Assembly (NCBI GenBank): GCA_964017065.1
Contig: OZ024786.1
Coordinates: 11,900,502 to 11,964,501 of the forward strand
Length of the DNA: 64,000 nucleotides
Direction: 5' to 3'
Source of the DNA: Haliclona indistincta
Lineage: Eukaryota > Porifera > Demospongiae > Haplosclerida > Chalinidae
Shown: piece by piece, positions 46,601 to 61,132 of the stretch
Numbering within the stretch: the first letter of the stretch is position 1
Layout: each line of letters opens with the position of its first letter
Notes under the pieces: generated by a model
Databases searched by the model: none
What the model saw: the letters and a program-made list of their open reading frames with translations, nothing else
What the model was told of the DNA's origin: nothing
Translations under genes and position numbers: made by a program

Positions 46601-47907
46601 GCGCTGCTTTTGCCATCAAGCTAACTCATGTTGAAGACCTTATGCTTAGCAACTGTTATTATAATACAGAAAGTAAAACAACGTTGAATAAAGTTGTGAT
46701 CTGGGAAGATGCGCAGCTGTGGCAATATAATGGCTTCTCGCGCAACACGAGGCGGGGTCAATAATTAATTTGAGCCATTTTATTGGCTTCTCGCGTGCAA
46801 AGTGTTAAAACACAATGTTTTTTTATATTGTGACACCATTCAGCATCAAAACACATTTTCGTGTTAACCATACTTTTGGCACTTATCAAAAATCACTGCC
46901 AATTGTGCATCAAAATTATTGATGAGGTCACTTCATGCACCTCACAGAGTTCACTGGTGTAGACTATTAACGGCGAGTGCTAGAAAAAGTGATGCAAGAG
47001 AAATTATAGATTGAACTTGCATCGTTTTTTGTACAAAATCCATGTGCTTATCAGCCTACAGCTGGTGAGTTTTAATCTAATTTTGATTGTAACTACTGTT
47101 TAATTATGGTGGCCAAGAAAGCATTTTATTTCTGTGTTTTACATATTGAGTTCAGATTCATGGTTTTCATACCATTGTAGGAAAACTGTAAATCTGTAAA
47201 TAATATTATGATTGTGTATACATGTAATTATATCTGCCACTGTGTGGCAATGGCATATATATACCCGCAGTAGCATCTTCCTACTATAGGTATTTATAAA
47301 AGTAGAAGAATTATGCATTACTGAGATAAATAAGATGATTGGAGTGCTATATCACTACAAGAAATAAAAAAACTAGGTTTCCTACTGAGATTAGTAATGA
47401 AGATATCTGCCACTTGCTTAATGCTTCTACTTTCATAATCATAATTATTCTTACAATGCTGTTTATTAATGTTACTTCTCTTTAGCTGGAAATAGAGCTA
47501 AACAACAGAGACTAGCCAACGCATTGGATGTTGTGGATGAATTAATGCATTTTTCTTTTCCTATTAAAAAGCGAACTGATTTGGGAAAATACTTAGGCAT
47601 TCCATCTAAAACACTTCGTCTTATGGAACTAAAGGCCATCAAGGATCCTTACAACATTACGACGAAAGCTGTTTTGACGGAAATGATAAAGTACTGGTTT
47701 GAAACAAACGATTCTGCATCACTAGCTGCTATTTTTGAAATCCTTGAAAGCAAAATGGGCATGAGCTTAGATGCATATGGAGATCAAGTGACTAAAGGTG
47801 TTTCAACAATGAGAATGCAACAAACTGTTCAGGGAGTGCATAGCTGCAGCACTGTTGCAATGCATGAAGATGACCAAAGTTCTACGGTAATAATTATTCC
47901 ACCATGA
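40709..47907 (+). CDS. Secreted-domain / multi-TM / Death-like domain receptor, three exons
   Basis: Exon 1 (40709-41263) encodes a signal peptide (TSWSCVLLLCCITTSSC) and a 165-residue N-terminal domain with several N-glycosylation sites. It ends at a clear donor (TTG|GTAAGAA, phase 0). Exon 2 (45177-46140) continues in phase 0 (LMHYVTTEHKLHES) through eight or so hydrophobic segments and ends at A|GTAAGT. Exon 3 (47486-47907), in phase 1, encodes a six-helix-like cytoplasmic domain. It reads LMHFSFPIKKRTDLGKYLGI and LTEMIKYWFETNDSASLAAI, with the W and spacing typical of Death domains. About 646 residues. Intron 1 is filled by element E3 and intron 2 contains a piggyBac-like MITE. Signal transmission from a surface domain to a Death-fold adaptor is inferred. 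The relative at 58728 shows a second Death-like domain missing here. Confidence 0.75.
41478..41572. repeat. Perfect palindrome plus direct repeat (cgaggtgagagttcgtgctggagctat)
   Basis: One unit in one orientation is followed by two in the other, meeting at 'gctatagct'. It is in intron 1 of the Death-domain receptor. Confidence 0.85.
41580..42295. other. Intron 1 sequence between palindrome and E3
   Basis: No gene supported. The short frames on both strands have no family signature. Confidence 0.35.
42961..43931. mobile_element. Nested element inside E3 with 7 bp target duplication
   Basis: ATCGTGA flanks it at 42954-42960 and 43932-43938; E4 carries a single copy at the same point. The ends are imperfect inverted repeats around GATTATGC. 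The interior repeats 'gagcataatagg' several times near both ends. It contains its own retroposon tail (poly-A 43621-43646). Confidence 0.7.
43490..43646 (+). mobile_element. Short retroposon tail with 26 A
   Basis: 'gcggctcaggccccttcggctagacacacacagac' is followed by about 70 bp and a run of A (43621-43646). A SINE or LINE 3' end by appearance; the 5' limit is unknown. Confidence 0.5.
44285..44590 (+). pseudogene. LINE 3' end: reverse transcriptase C-terminus and tail
   Basis: The frame 44285-44478 ends FSASFFLSSCKAWNNLNYDV and then SVSTFSSFKNL. This is the usual 'RLWNxLP..V..S.sl..FK' ending of jockey/CR1-like reverse transcriptases. The tail 'gctattgtgtgtatccatgcaacttgct' and an A-rich end follow, shared with the retroposon at 14572. 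It is inserted in E3; E4 lacks it. Confidence 0.7.
44735..45003. repeat. E3 palindrome
   Basis: Arms of about 115 bp (ttctatcgaaatcaaaagga, tgtagggttgtaaaatctac, cactggtccacaatgtaatc) mirror each other almost perfectly around 'actgatgtagggatctatgg'. Confidence 0.9.
46159..46804. mobile_element. piggyBac-like MITE with TTAA target
   Basis: Inverted ends CACTTTGCACGCGA, flanked by TTAA at 46155-46158 and 46805-46808. The 646 bp element is non-coding and sits in intron 2 of the Death-domain receptor, just behind the exon 2 donor. TTAA targets are characteristic of piggyBac. Confidence 0.85.
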
Positions 47908-48678
47908 TAGCTATAACCGCTTGTTACAATGATAATTATAAGTTCAAATTATAATATTTTTAGGTTACAACACAACTTTAAGCAAGTCTGTGCATGTGAA
48001 TTGAAGAATGCTCTACTGTGTATCCTGCAAGAATTGACAAACTGAATATGACATTAAAATAATCTTTTAAGTGTAAACTTTTCTATTGATAAGGAATTTA
48101 TGTTTGCCTACTTATTTCTTTATAGTTATTATCTATTATTATGTTCTCAACTGGTCTTTGTTAAAATACAAAAAGTTAATAATTAAAGTTTAAATGTGTG
48201 CACATGGCACTGAGGTGCTGCACTGAGTACTCTGATTACATAAATCACATAATCTATGACACCTCACATGATGAGAGTATATTATATTATTCATTACTTA
48301 TAATAATCTTCTTGATTCACAGGCAGCAATCATAATTATGATCGGATTCAGATTCAGAATTTTCTCAAAATTTTGGATGCTGTGTAGAGACCTGTGTTTC
48401 CTGACTAGTACATACTTGTAGACCGAGTACTTACGGAGGAATTGAAACAGTTTTGTTTGAAAATTCGAGCTACAGAGGATTTGGTGAAGCTTTGTATGCG
48501 GGGTATGTAAGAGCATTGCTGCTTAAGTACTAGCCTACTAAGATGGTTGATGAATTTTTTACCCAACTACCGCAATTTAGGATTTCGGATAGTACATCAA
48601 ATTTATACACAATTATAATAAAACGATTAAAATTTATCTTCTGCAAGTGTTGCATTTAACACATTGATAGTGTGACAA
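47908..48678. other. 3' flank of the Death-domain receptor
   Basis: The first ~400 bp match 59226-59640 downstream of the Death-domain fragment, so the duplicated unit includes the 3' UTR. No other gene. Confidence 0.6.
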
Positions 48679-49924
48679 GAAATTAAAAAGATTTCTATCG
48701 AAATCAAAAGGATGTAGTGATGAAGAAATCTACCACTGGTTCACAATGTAAACCAACAAGGAACAAGCATAGAATGGTAACACGATTGACTTGCTAACAG
48801 ACCATAGATCCCTACATCAGTGGCTGCTGTGGCCAGACTATAGCTAGTTAAGCTATTTACTGTTGACTGACACTTTGATTAGAATTCAGCTTGTGACAAA
48901 ATATTGATCTTATGTACAGCCACAGATGTAGGGATCTATGGTCTGTTAGCAAGTCAATCGTGTTACCATTCTATGCTTGTTCCTTGTTGGTTTACATTGT
49001 GAACCAGTGGTAGATTTCTTCATCACTACATCCTTTTGATTTCGATAGAAATCTTTTTAATTTCTTGTTTGTGTCCTTTTTTCTTTTTAGTGAAGTGCAG
49101 TTCAATATCATGCATGTACGGAGAAGTTTTTGTTTCCACCATTAGTTTAGTATTCCTGTTGTTGATGGCTTTTCTTAAACTTGTAGCTAAAATTATATAT
49201 CAGGTCTGCCTAGTCGCCTACGCATGCATGCATGCAGTGCATACGAGCCCCGCCCACACTTGTTTGTAGATCTACACGGCGGTTATAACTATCTGGCAAG
49301 TGCAGAATGGCGATCCTACACGAGCTTACTGTTCTTCGAAGACTCCAGACAAATGCCGGGTGTGTGTTCTCCGTGATAGTGATCCAATCATCCACACGGC
49401 GCAGCGATACTTTAGCTGCTTGGTCACGTGCACTAGTACCCATTGCTAATTGGTCACGTGCGTATTGCGCAATCACAATAATGGCGTCTAACACTAAGCT
49501 GACAATGGATCACGATCGAGAAATCGCGAAACTTAGATCGCCGTTACGCTAAAAACAAAGCTCAAAAGGCACATGCCAGGAGAATTTCACGACTGTTCGT
49601 GGATGTTTTGGTCTCGGCACTGCTCGCGTAAAGGCGCTAGGCGAGTGGAAGAAAGAAAGAAGAAGAAGAAGAAGAAAGAAGAAAACGAAGATGACGAAAC
49701 TCGATTTTCACCGTTTCCAGGTTCGTCACTTTAGTAACAATTTCGAGCAATCTCCTTGCTACTGTAAGATGGGGCAACGCCAGAGAGCAGATCTAAGTGT
49801 CTAAAGACGTCTAAAATTCAACACCAGGCGAAATATCAGCGCTTGAACGCTAATACATTGTATGTAGCCGCCATCTTGTTTTCTCGTTCATCCCTACATA
49901 GGGAGACACTACCGTGTCTCCCTA
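48679..49924 (-). mobile_element. Element E4 (hairpin/palindrome family)
   Basis: On the minus strand it starts with the hairpin GGGAGACAC, loop GGTA, GTGTCTCCC (49922-49901), then TATGTAGGGATGAACG and AAGATGGCGGCTAC. A short GAA/TTC tract (49645-49690) and about 450 bp shared with E3 follow. It ends in the palindrome 48683-49065. About 1.25 kb, non-coding. Stem differences from E3 are paired changes that keep base pairing. Confidence 0.8.
48683..49065. repeat. E4 palindrome
   Basis: Arms of about 165 bp around a ~50 bp centre. They share the outer ends with the E3 palindrome, but the arm segment 'gatgtagtgatgaagaaatctaccactggttcacaatgtaaacc' differs from E3 in the same way in both arms. Confidence 0.9.
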
Positions 49925-50102
49925 ATAATTAATTTTTAACACCAATTCATAATTGTTCAAATTCCCAATACACTATAGCTATTCTACTTAGAGCAAGCAC
50001 AAATACAGAGCTAACACGAGCACAACTAAGGACTAGTAGCTACTTCTAAGAAAAAACAGTACAGCTCGTTGATCAACTCAAGCAGTCATACACATGTTAT
50101 GC

Positions 50103-52296
50103 TCATGATGTCCGAAGGTCAATATGGATGAATCTGGTTGTGTCTTTCTTGCAAAACAGGTTCTTGTGCATGGTCTTTATTGCGATGCGAACTGGTTTGA
50201 GTAACGCTATGGCTACTAGTGGTGTAGCAATGCCTGGAACACTGAAAAGGAGTCGAGCAAAGTAGCTTCGAGCAGTCATGGTCACAATAGTAGAGCCTGG
50301 GATAATCAATAGTACAATAAAGCTCACTGCTGGTATAATAGTGCCGATAAAGGTAACAATTGATGCAATGAAGATATACACGAGTATTTTAGCGACTGCC
50401 TTCTTGAGTTGAACACTTTCTTCCAATGTGTGTTTCTTGATGTACACAAATGTAACTATTACAAGTAATAAAAACATTTTAAACAAAATGGAACAGATTT
50501 AGGGTTGGTACATTTATCGAAAAAGTATGGAAACAAGATTTGCGGAAATGAAAAGGATTGTAACAATAGCAGTGTAATGCTACCTCCCTATTAAATTAAC
50601 CACAACTATCGAAAGCAGTTAATTTAGGGAGGTAGCATTACACTGCTATTGTTACAATCCTTTTCATTTCCGCAAATCTTGTTTCCATACTTTTTCGATA
50701 AATGTACCAACCCTAAATCTGTTCCATTTTGTTTAAAATGTTTTTATTACTTGTTTCTTTTCTTTTTTTATTAATGACTTAGTTGGCACTTATTCTAATA
50801 CAGTGTATAAAGAGAACTATTTCAGCTGAGCTGACTGCACTCGATCGAGGCTCTGCACTGCATGCATGCATGCAGCACGTACCATGCAACATTAGCTAAG
50901 CTTAAGCTAGCATTCTTACAAGCCTGAACAGACAAATCCAGTGTAACAGTGAAGATTTGCTCGTTGTCTGCTGTGAACACTGCTAGTGGCACATCGCGTT
51001 CCAACCAATTTGTACTAAGGTGCGCTTGTATTAGAATAATTATATACACGGGCGTGCGCGAGTAGGCGTAACCTAGTAACGGAGTTCAAACAGAATGATG
51101 GAATGGAGTCTGTTATGGACCAAAAATCGCCGTTTTCCTGAAAATACTCGCTTCTGCTAGTGTTTTAGGCTTAAATAGATATCAGGTGCACTGCTCCCAA
51201 CGACTAGTGTAGTTTCTGTGTAGTTTTTGTCTTGAATAGCTCACTAGCCACGGCGCTAGACTCTCTGAAGAAGAAGAAGAATAAGAAGAAGAAAGAAGAT
51301 GAACAAACGGGTGACCACGTGAACTCTGGTTTACCACCTTAGACCTGGTTTCTTTTGCTTCTGAAGGTCTCTTTATAATCGCACAAATCGTGCAAAGAGC
51401 TTCAGAATGTTAGATTAGCTTGAAACGCCCGTACGGCGAAGATATGGCAGTGCCGTACATAGTGCCTCCAGGCGAGACGCCATCTTTTCATGCCCATACC
51501 AACTGGCCTTATAGTCTTTATTAGTAGACTCATTGTAAGCGCTTACCTCTTAGGATAGCCCCTAGATAGTTAAAATACCCCTGATGTCGTCAACAGCCAA
51601 GATATACGTGAATTATTGCATTTAGCCTAAGTGTAGCCGCCATCTTGTTTTCCGCCCAACCCTAAATATGCCATGACTACCGCATGGCATAATCATAACA
51701 ATCTGAATGATCAGGAAGATAAAGGCCACTATGGTAATCAAGGAAGATGATACTGTGAATAGGATAGATGTGTATATACGTATAGAGCATATTCCATTGA
51801 TGTTTCGCACGAAGCCAGGTGGAGTATATATAGCACGCAGCAATGATATTACTGAAATTATAAGCCATGATAGTACAATATACGGTGTGATTATGTACCA
51901 TTTTAGCTTCTTCTCTCCATACTTTATGAAAATGAAGATATTGATTGTGTAAAAGGTTCCAGAGGTGAACTTTTGGACATTAGCCACAAGAATGGTTGCA
52001 TAGAACAGCTGACATGATATAGTTTCATTGTGGTTGAGGCGTACTATCCAGCCAAGATAGAAGATGGCATAGGCAATCCAACCTAGTATCTCTGCTGCAC
52101 ATATATTGATGAGAAGCACTCGAACCTTGATATTGATAGTCTTAGCAAGAACCAGTGCCAGTATAACCAAGACACACAGCAGGAGTGGTAGTAGAGATAA
52201 GAATAGGAAGAGAAAGACATTCAAAGCAACGTTGACATCATAGTAGAGTTGATTATCCACTCCAGTGATGTTGAGGTCCATAATAGCTACATGCAC
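50103..52296 (-). pseudogene. 7TM receptor gene interrupted by element E5
   Basis: The 5' part (52296-51691) encodes a short N-terminus with an N-glycosylation site, then TM1 to TM5 (TM1 LFLFLFLSLLPLLLCVLVIL, TM3 FTSGTFYTINIFIF, TM5 SLITIVAFIFLIIQIVMI). The 3' part (50459-50103) continues IVTFVYIKKHTLEES with TM6 (KILVYIFIASIVTFIGTII), TM7 (LFSVPGIATPLVAIAL) and a basic tail. Between them sits E5. If E5 and one base are removed, the frame reads through (QIVMI-IVTFV), so the break is at the TM5/loop 3 boundary. It is a 7TM, GPCR-like protein; I see no DRY or NPxxY motif and cannot name the class. Confidence 0.75.
50460..51690 (-). mobile_element. Element E5 (hairpin/palindrome family) inside the 7TM gene
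   Basis: On the minus strand it starts with a 9 bp hairpin stem TATGCCATG around loop CGGTAGT, then TATTTAGGGTTGGGCGG and the AAGATGGCGGCTAC box (51655-51640). It has a GAA/TTC tract (51270-51300) and ends in a palindrome (50466-50755) with outer ends TTTTTATTACTTGT. 1.23 kb, non-coding. E6 is a close relative. Confidence 0.85.
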
Positions 52297-53315
52297 TACT
52301 TCTCGTTTTGCTGTTACTATACCAGTGAGTGACGTTTTAGCAACTTTTGCTGTACTCTGTACTTACACATTCTTTGTAATCAGCACTTAGAGTGCAAGTA
52401 TTTGAGCTCATCTTACAACGCCCTGATCCGGCTAATCCTAGATCAGCCACTGTACTGCATGCATACATGCTGTCAAAATAAATTATGCATCGCATGCTAG
52501 CATACATGCTACTGTACCGAGGCATCTGCACCTTTGGTGTTTTATTATCATTAGCGTTGATTTTAATTTTAATTAGTTGCTATTTCTGATCACTCCTTGA
52601 ATTTTGCTTTAAGAAAAAAACTATACGTTTTAACACAAGCGTAGTAAGTTACCTGACAACAGCCACAGTATTGGACGAGGATGAAAAAAATTAATAAAAT
52701 AGTGATACAGTGATTTTTTTAATAGAGTAGATTCACAATCCGGCCGCCACTGAACCTTCCAGCAAATTCGGAACCTTACCGCGTTTTCCAAATAACGCAT
52801 GTGTGAGCACGCCCACAATAACACTTCGTGTGTTGTTTAGCCTCGTGTCGTGTACATGTTGTGAGCAGGGTCACTGCTCCCTCTGAGAGCCGAGAATACC
52901 AACTAAAGCTAGGTAAGTCAACTATTCTTTATCATGTAATCTTACTCAATGTACGTTGTGTGCTGTGCTGTGATCCACGTGGCGCGGAGGAGTACTCATT
53001 CATATTCAGCTCTCTAGCTGTCTGTCTGTCCAGTAGTATGAATACTGTGTGATCGTGTCGATTCGCTGTGTGTGCGGGCGATGATCGCCAGCCGAGTGTA
53101 CAGAATATTCATCGCGTATGGAGTTTCTGTTCCAGTGGTAATAACGCGCAATGAATTTCGCTGTTTCTCAAAATGGAGTTGCTCGTGAATTGCGCTTTGC
53201 AGTGTTTTGCATATGCACCGTAGGCGCTGTTGCTGGGTAACCCGATATAGGTGTGTGCTAGCTGCCTGTCTCACGCAAACGCGCTGTTTTTCCTTGCTCG
53301 AGCTCGCAACTAGAA
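52297..53315. other. Intergenic region before the SMB/SRCR gene
   Basis: The last ~300 bp (53020-53315) match the region before the second gene copy (60585-60860). They include 'gaatattcatcgcgtatggag' and 'tgtttctcaaaatggagttgctcgtg', probably promoter and 5' UTR of both copies. The part before 53000 is mostly unmatched. Confidence 0.5.
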
Positions 53316-58555
<5,240 letters not shown>

Positions 58556-58727
58556 GTACGATAGGCTCACTTAGACAGTCTTTGTCTTCAGCACATAAGC
58601 AATTTGCAAGCTACATGTATTGGTTTTGTGACATTATATTTATTTTTAAAAGCGTCTCTTCTTGAATGGATGCTACACAGTATCTCCTTTTCACAGGTGA
58701 AAAGGATCCCAAACAGACAAACAGATA

Positions 58728-59225
58728 AAGGATCCCAAAAACATTAAGAAAGTTGTTTTGACAGAAATGATAAAGCACTGGTTTGAAACAGACAAGTCTG
58801 CATCACTACTTGCCATTATTGAAATCCTTGAAAGCAAAATGGGCATGAGCTTAGATGCATACGAAGATCAAGTGACTAAAGGTGTTGTTGGTCAGTTGGG
58901 TAGTTCTCTACAAGAAACAGACATTGAGCAGGTTTTGACTCAACTTGGAAGATCACTTCCCAAAATTGCTAGGATATTGACTAAAGGATCAACTCGTGCG
59001 GGTGACAGAGCAAAAGTACAACATTCCTTAAGAGAGTGGATAGTCCACGAAAGAGAAGATGCTACTTGGAGTGCTCTAATAAAAATACTAGAGAAAATAG
59101 ATAGCAATGCAGCAAGGAAGATTAAAGCAATGAGAATGGAGAAAACTGTTCAGGAAGTGAATAGCTGCACTGTTGAAATGGATGAAGATGACCAAAGTTC
59201 TATGGTAATAGTTATTCCAGCATGA
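58728..59225 (+). pseudogene. 5'-truncated Death-domain receptor fragment with two Death-like domains
   Basis: It starts inside the first Death-like domain (TEMIKHWFETDKSASLLAII) and continues into a second six-helix-like domain (VLTQLGRSLPKIARILTKGS, SLREWIVHEREDATWSALIK). It ends with the same C-terminal tail as the gene at 47486 (VEMDEDDQSSMVIVIPA versus the related tail there). The 47486 gene lacks exactly the second domain, joining QVTKGV to the tail. No promoter, signal peptide or TM exons are present, so it is probably a stranded duplicate. The 3' flank to about 59640 also matches. Confidence 0.75.
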
Positions 59226-60860
59226 TAGCGTTACAATGATTAAAGTTCAAATTATAATATTTTTAGGTTACAACACAACTTTAAGCGGCAAGTCTGTACA
59301 TGTGAATTGAAGAGTGCTCTACTGCATGTGTTTCCTGCAAGAACTGACAAACTATGTATGACGTTTTAATCACAAAACAATCTTTAAATTTGAGTGTAAA
59401 CTTTTTATTGATAAACAGTTTATGTTCCTCTAATTTTATTTCTTTATAGTTATTATTGTGTTCTCAACTGGTCTTTGTTAAAATACAAAAAGTTAAAAAT
59501 TAAACTTTAAATGTGTGCACTTGGCAGCTGCTGCTCTGAGTACATCTGATTGCATAAATCATATAATCCATGACACCTCACATGATGAGAGTAAACTATA
59601 TATTACTTATAATCTTCCCGACTCTTAGGCAGCAATGATATCTCTGTCATGCACAAAAACTCTCGGATTGTTGTCTAAGTAATCAAGTTGACTGTTAAAT
59701 ACACTACTTCAAAAAGAACTATTTCTGCACGGTGAAAGAAAATCTCTAGTGCTTGATCAATGTATCAATATACTGTTCTGATGTCAATTGCTCAACAAGG
59801 GCCGGAGGCCCTGTTTGGAACGACGATCCTTAGCCTTATCTTGTCCAGTAAGTTTTAATTATACTATGTCGCCTACACTATAAAACCTTTTTTTTTATTT
59901 TGAGATTACTTGTGCAAATGGTTCGATCAGATTATCGGCAAAGATCAACAAGTTGTCACTGTGCCTTAATTCTTGCTAGCATGAACCACAGCTGGAAGCA
60001 TTGTGAACATGATAAAGCTCGACTGATCTTTAGCTGTATAACAGGCTCACTTGTGGATTATCCCGTGCTGAATATTCACTGCACAGTGCTATGAGTCTGC
60101 TTGATGACCACCAGATTTGTCACCGTCAGAATACTATCGCTGGACACAAAATATTTATAAATGCTGGACAACTGTCACCTGTAGTGCATGTAGCTATAGA
60201 TCAGATTAGCTGGGTCTAGGTCATATCACGTGAGTCAGTTAAGCTACTCCAGTGCTAGGGCATGCATACATTATGTACATGTAGGCACCAATTTGTACTT
60301 GAACCTTTCCCGCGTTTTCTAAATAACGCGTTTTGTGACGTCATTTGTACTGGGGAGATCAGCTCTACTGTCTGTCTTGTCTTGTAACTTGTAAGCAGGT
60401 TCAGAGCTGAGAAGACCATGGAGAGGCTTTCACTAAAGGTAGATCAACATATACTGTACCACGATCATGTAGTCTTACGTACTCATTGTACGTTAGTTGT
60501 GTGCTGTGATCCACGTGGCGCGGAGGGGGAGGGTTCGTTCATGCATATTCGGTGACATTAGCTTAGCTGTCTATCCAGTAGTATGAATATTGTGTGATCG
60601 TGTCGATTCGCTGTGTGTGCGGGCGATGATCGCCAGCCGAGTGTACAGAATATTCATCGCGTATGGAGTTTCTGTTCCAGTGGTAATAACGCACAATGAA
60701 TTTCGCTGTTTCTCAAAATGGAGTTGCTCGTGAATTGCGCTTTGCAGTGTTTTGCATATGCACCGTAGGCGCTGTTGCTGGGTAACGAGATATAGGTGTG
60801 TGCTAGCAGCCTGTCTCACGCATACGCGCTGTTTTTCCTTGCTCGAGCTTGCAACTAGAA
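59226..60860. other. Intergenic between Death-domain fragment and SMB/SRCR copy 2
   Basis: 59226-59640 is duplicated 3' flank. A small hairpin 'agggccggaggccct' at 59799 resembles retroposon tails. 60585-60860 matches the 5' region of copy 1. No further gene is supported. Confidence 0.5.
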
Positions 60861-61011
60861 ATGGCTTCTTACAGTCTCGTGTTGCTAGCAGTTGCTCTAC
60901 TTGCATTGGGCGCCAATGCACAAAGCAGTAAGTTATATTTGTACAATACTTGTTTTTTTGCACCTGTGCATAAGTTTATGCAGCTATGTAAATTTGAAAT
61001 TGCTCTCTCTC

Positions 61012-61060
<49 letters not shown>

Positions 61061-61083
61061 CCTCCCTCCCTCCCTCCCTCCCT

Positions 61084-61132
<49 letters not shown>

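Noticed and set aside
47353..47380. CACTACAAGAAATAAAAAAAC, resembling a CACTA end
   Set aside because: No partner end or target duplication was found in intron 2; it may be chance.
42296..49924. One 7.6 kb transposon bounded by the E3 and E4 hairpins as long inverted repeats
   Set aside because: E5 and E6 show that each unit of hairpin to palindrome is a complete insertion; the Death-domain exons between E3 and E4 belong to a normal gene.
59900..60094. 64-residue frame in the intergenic region
   Set aside because: No domain, no splice context, no match to the duplicated neighbour.
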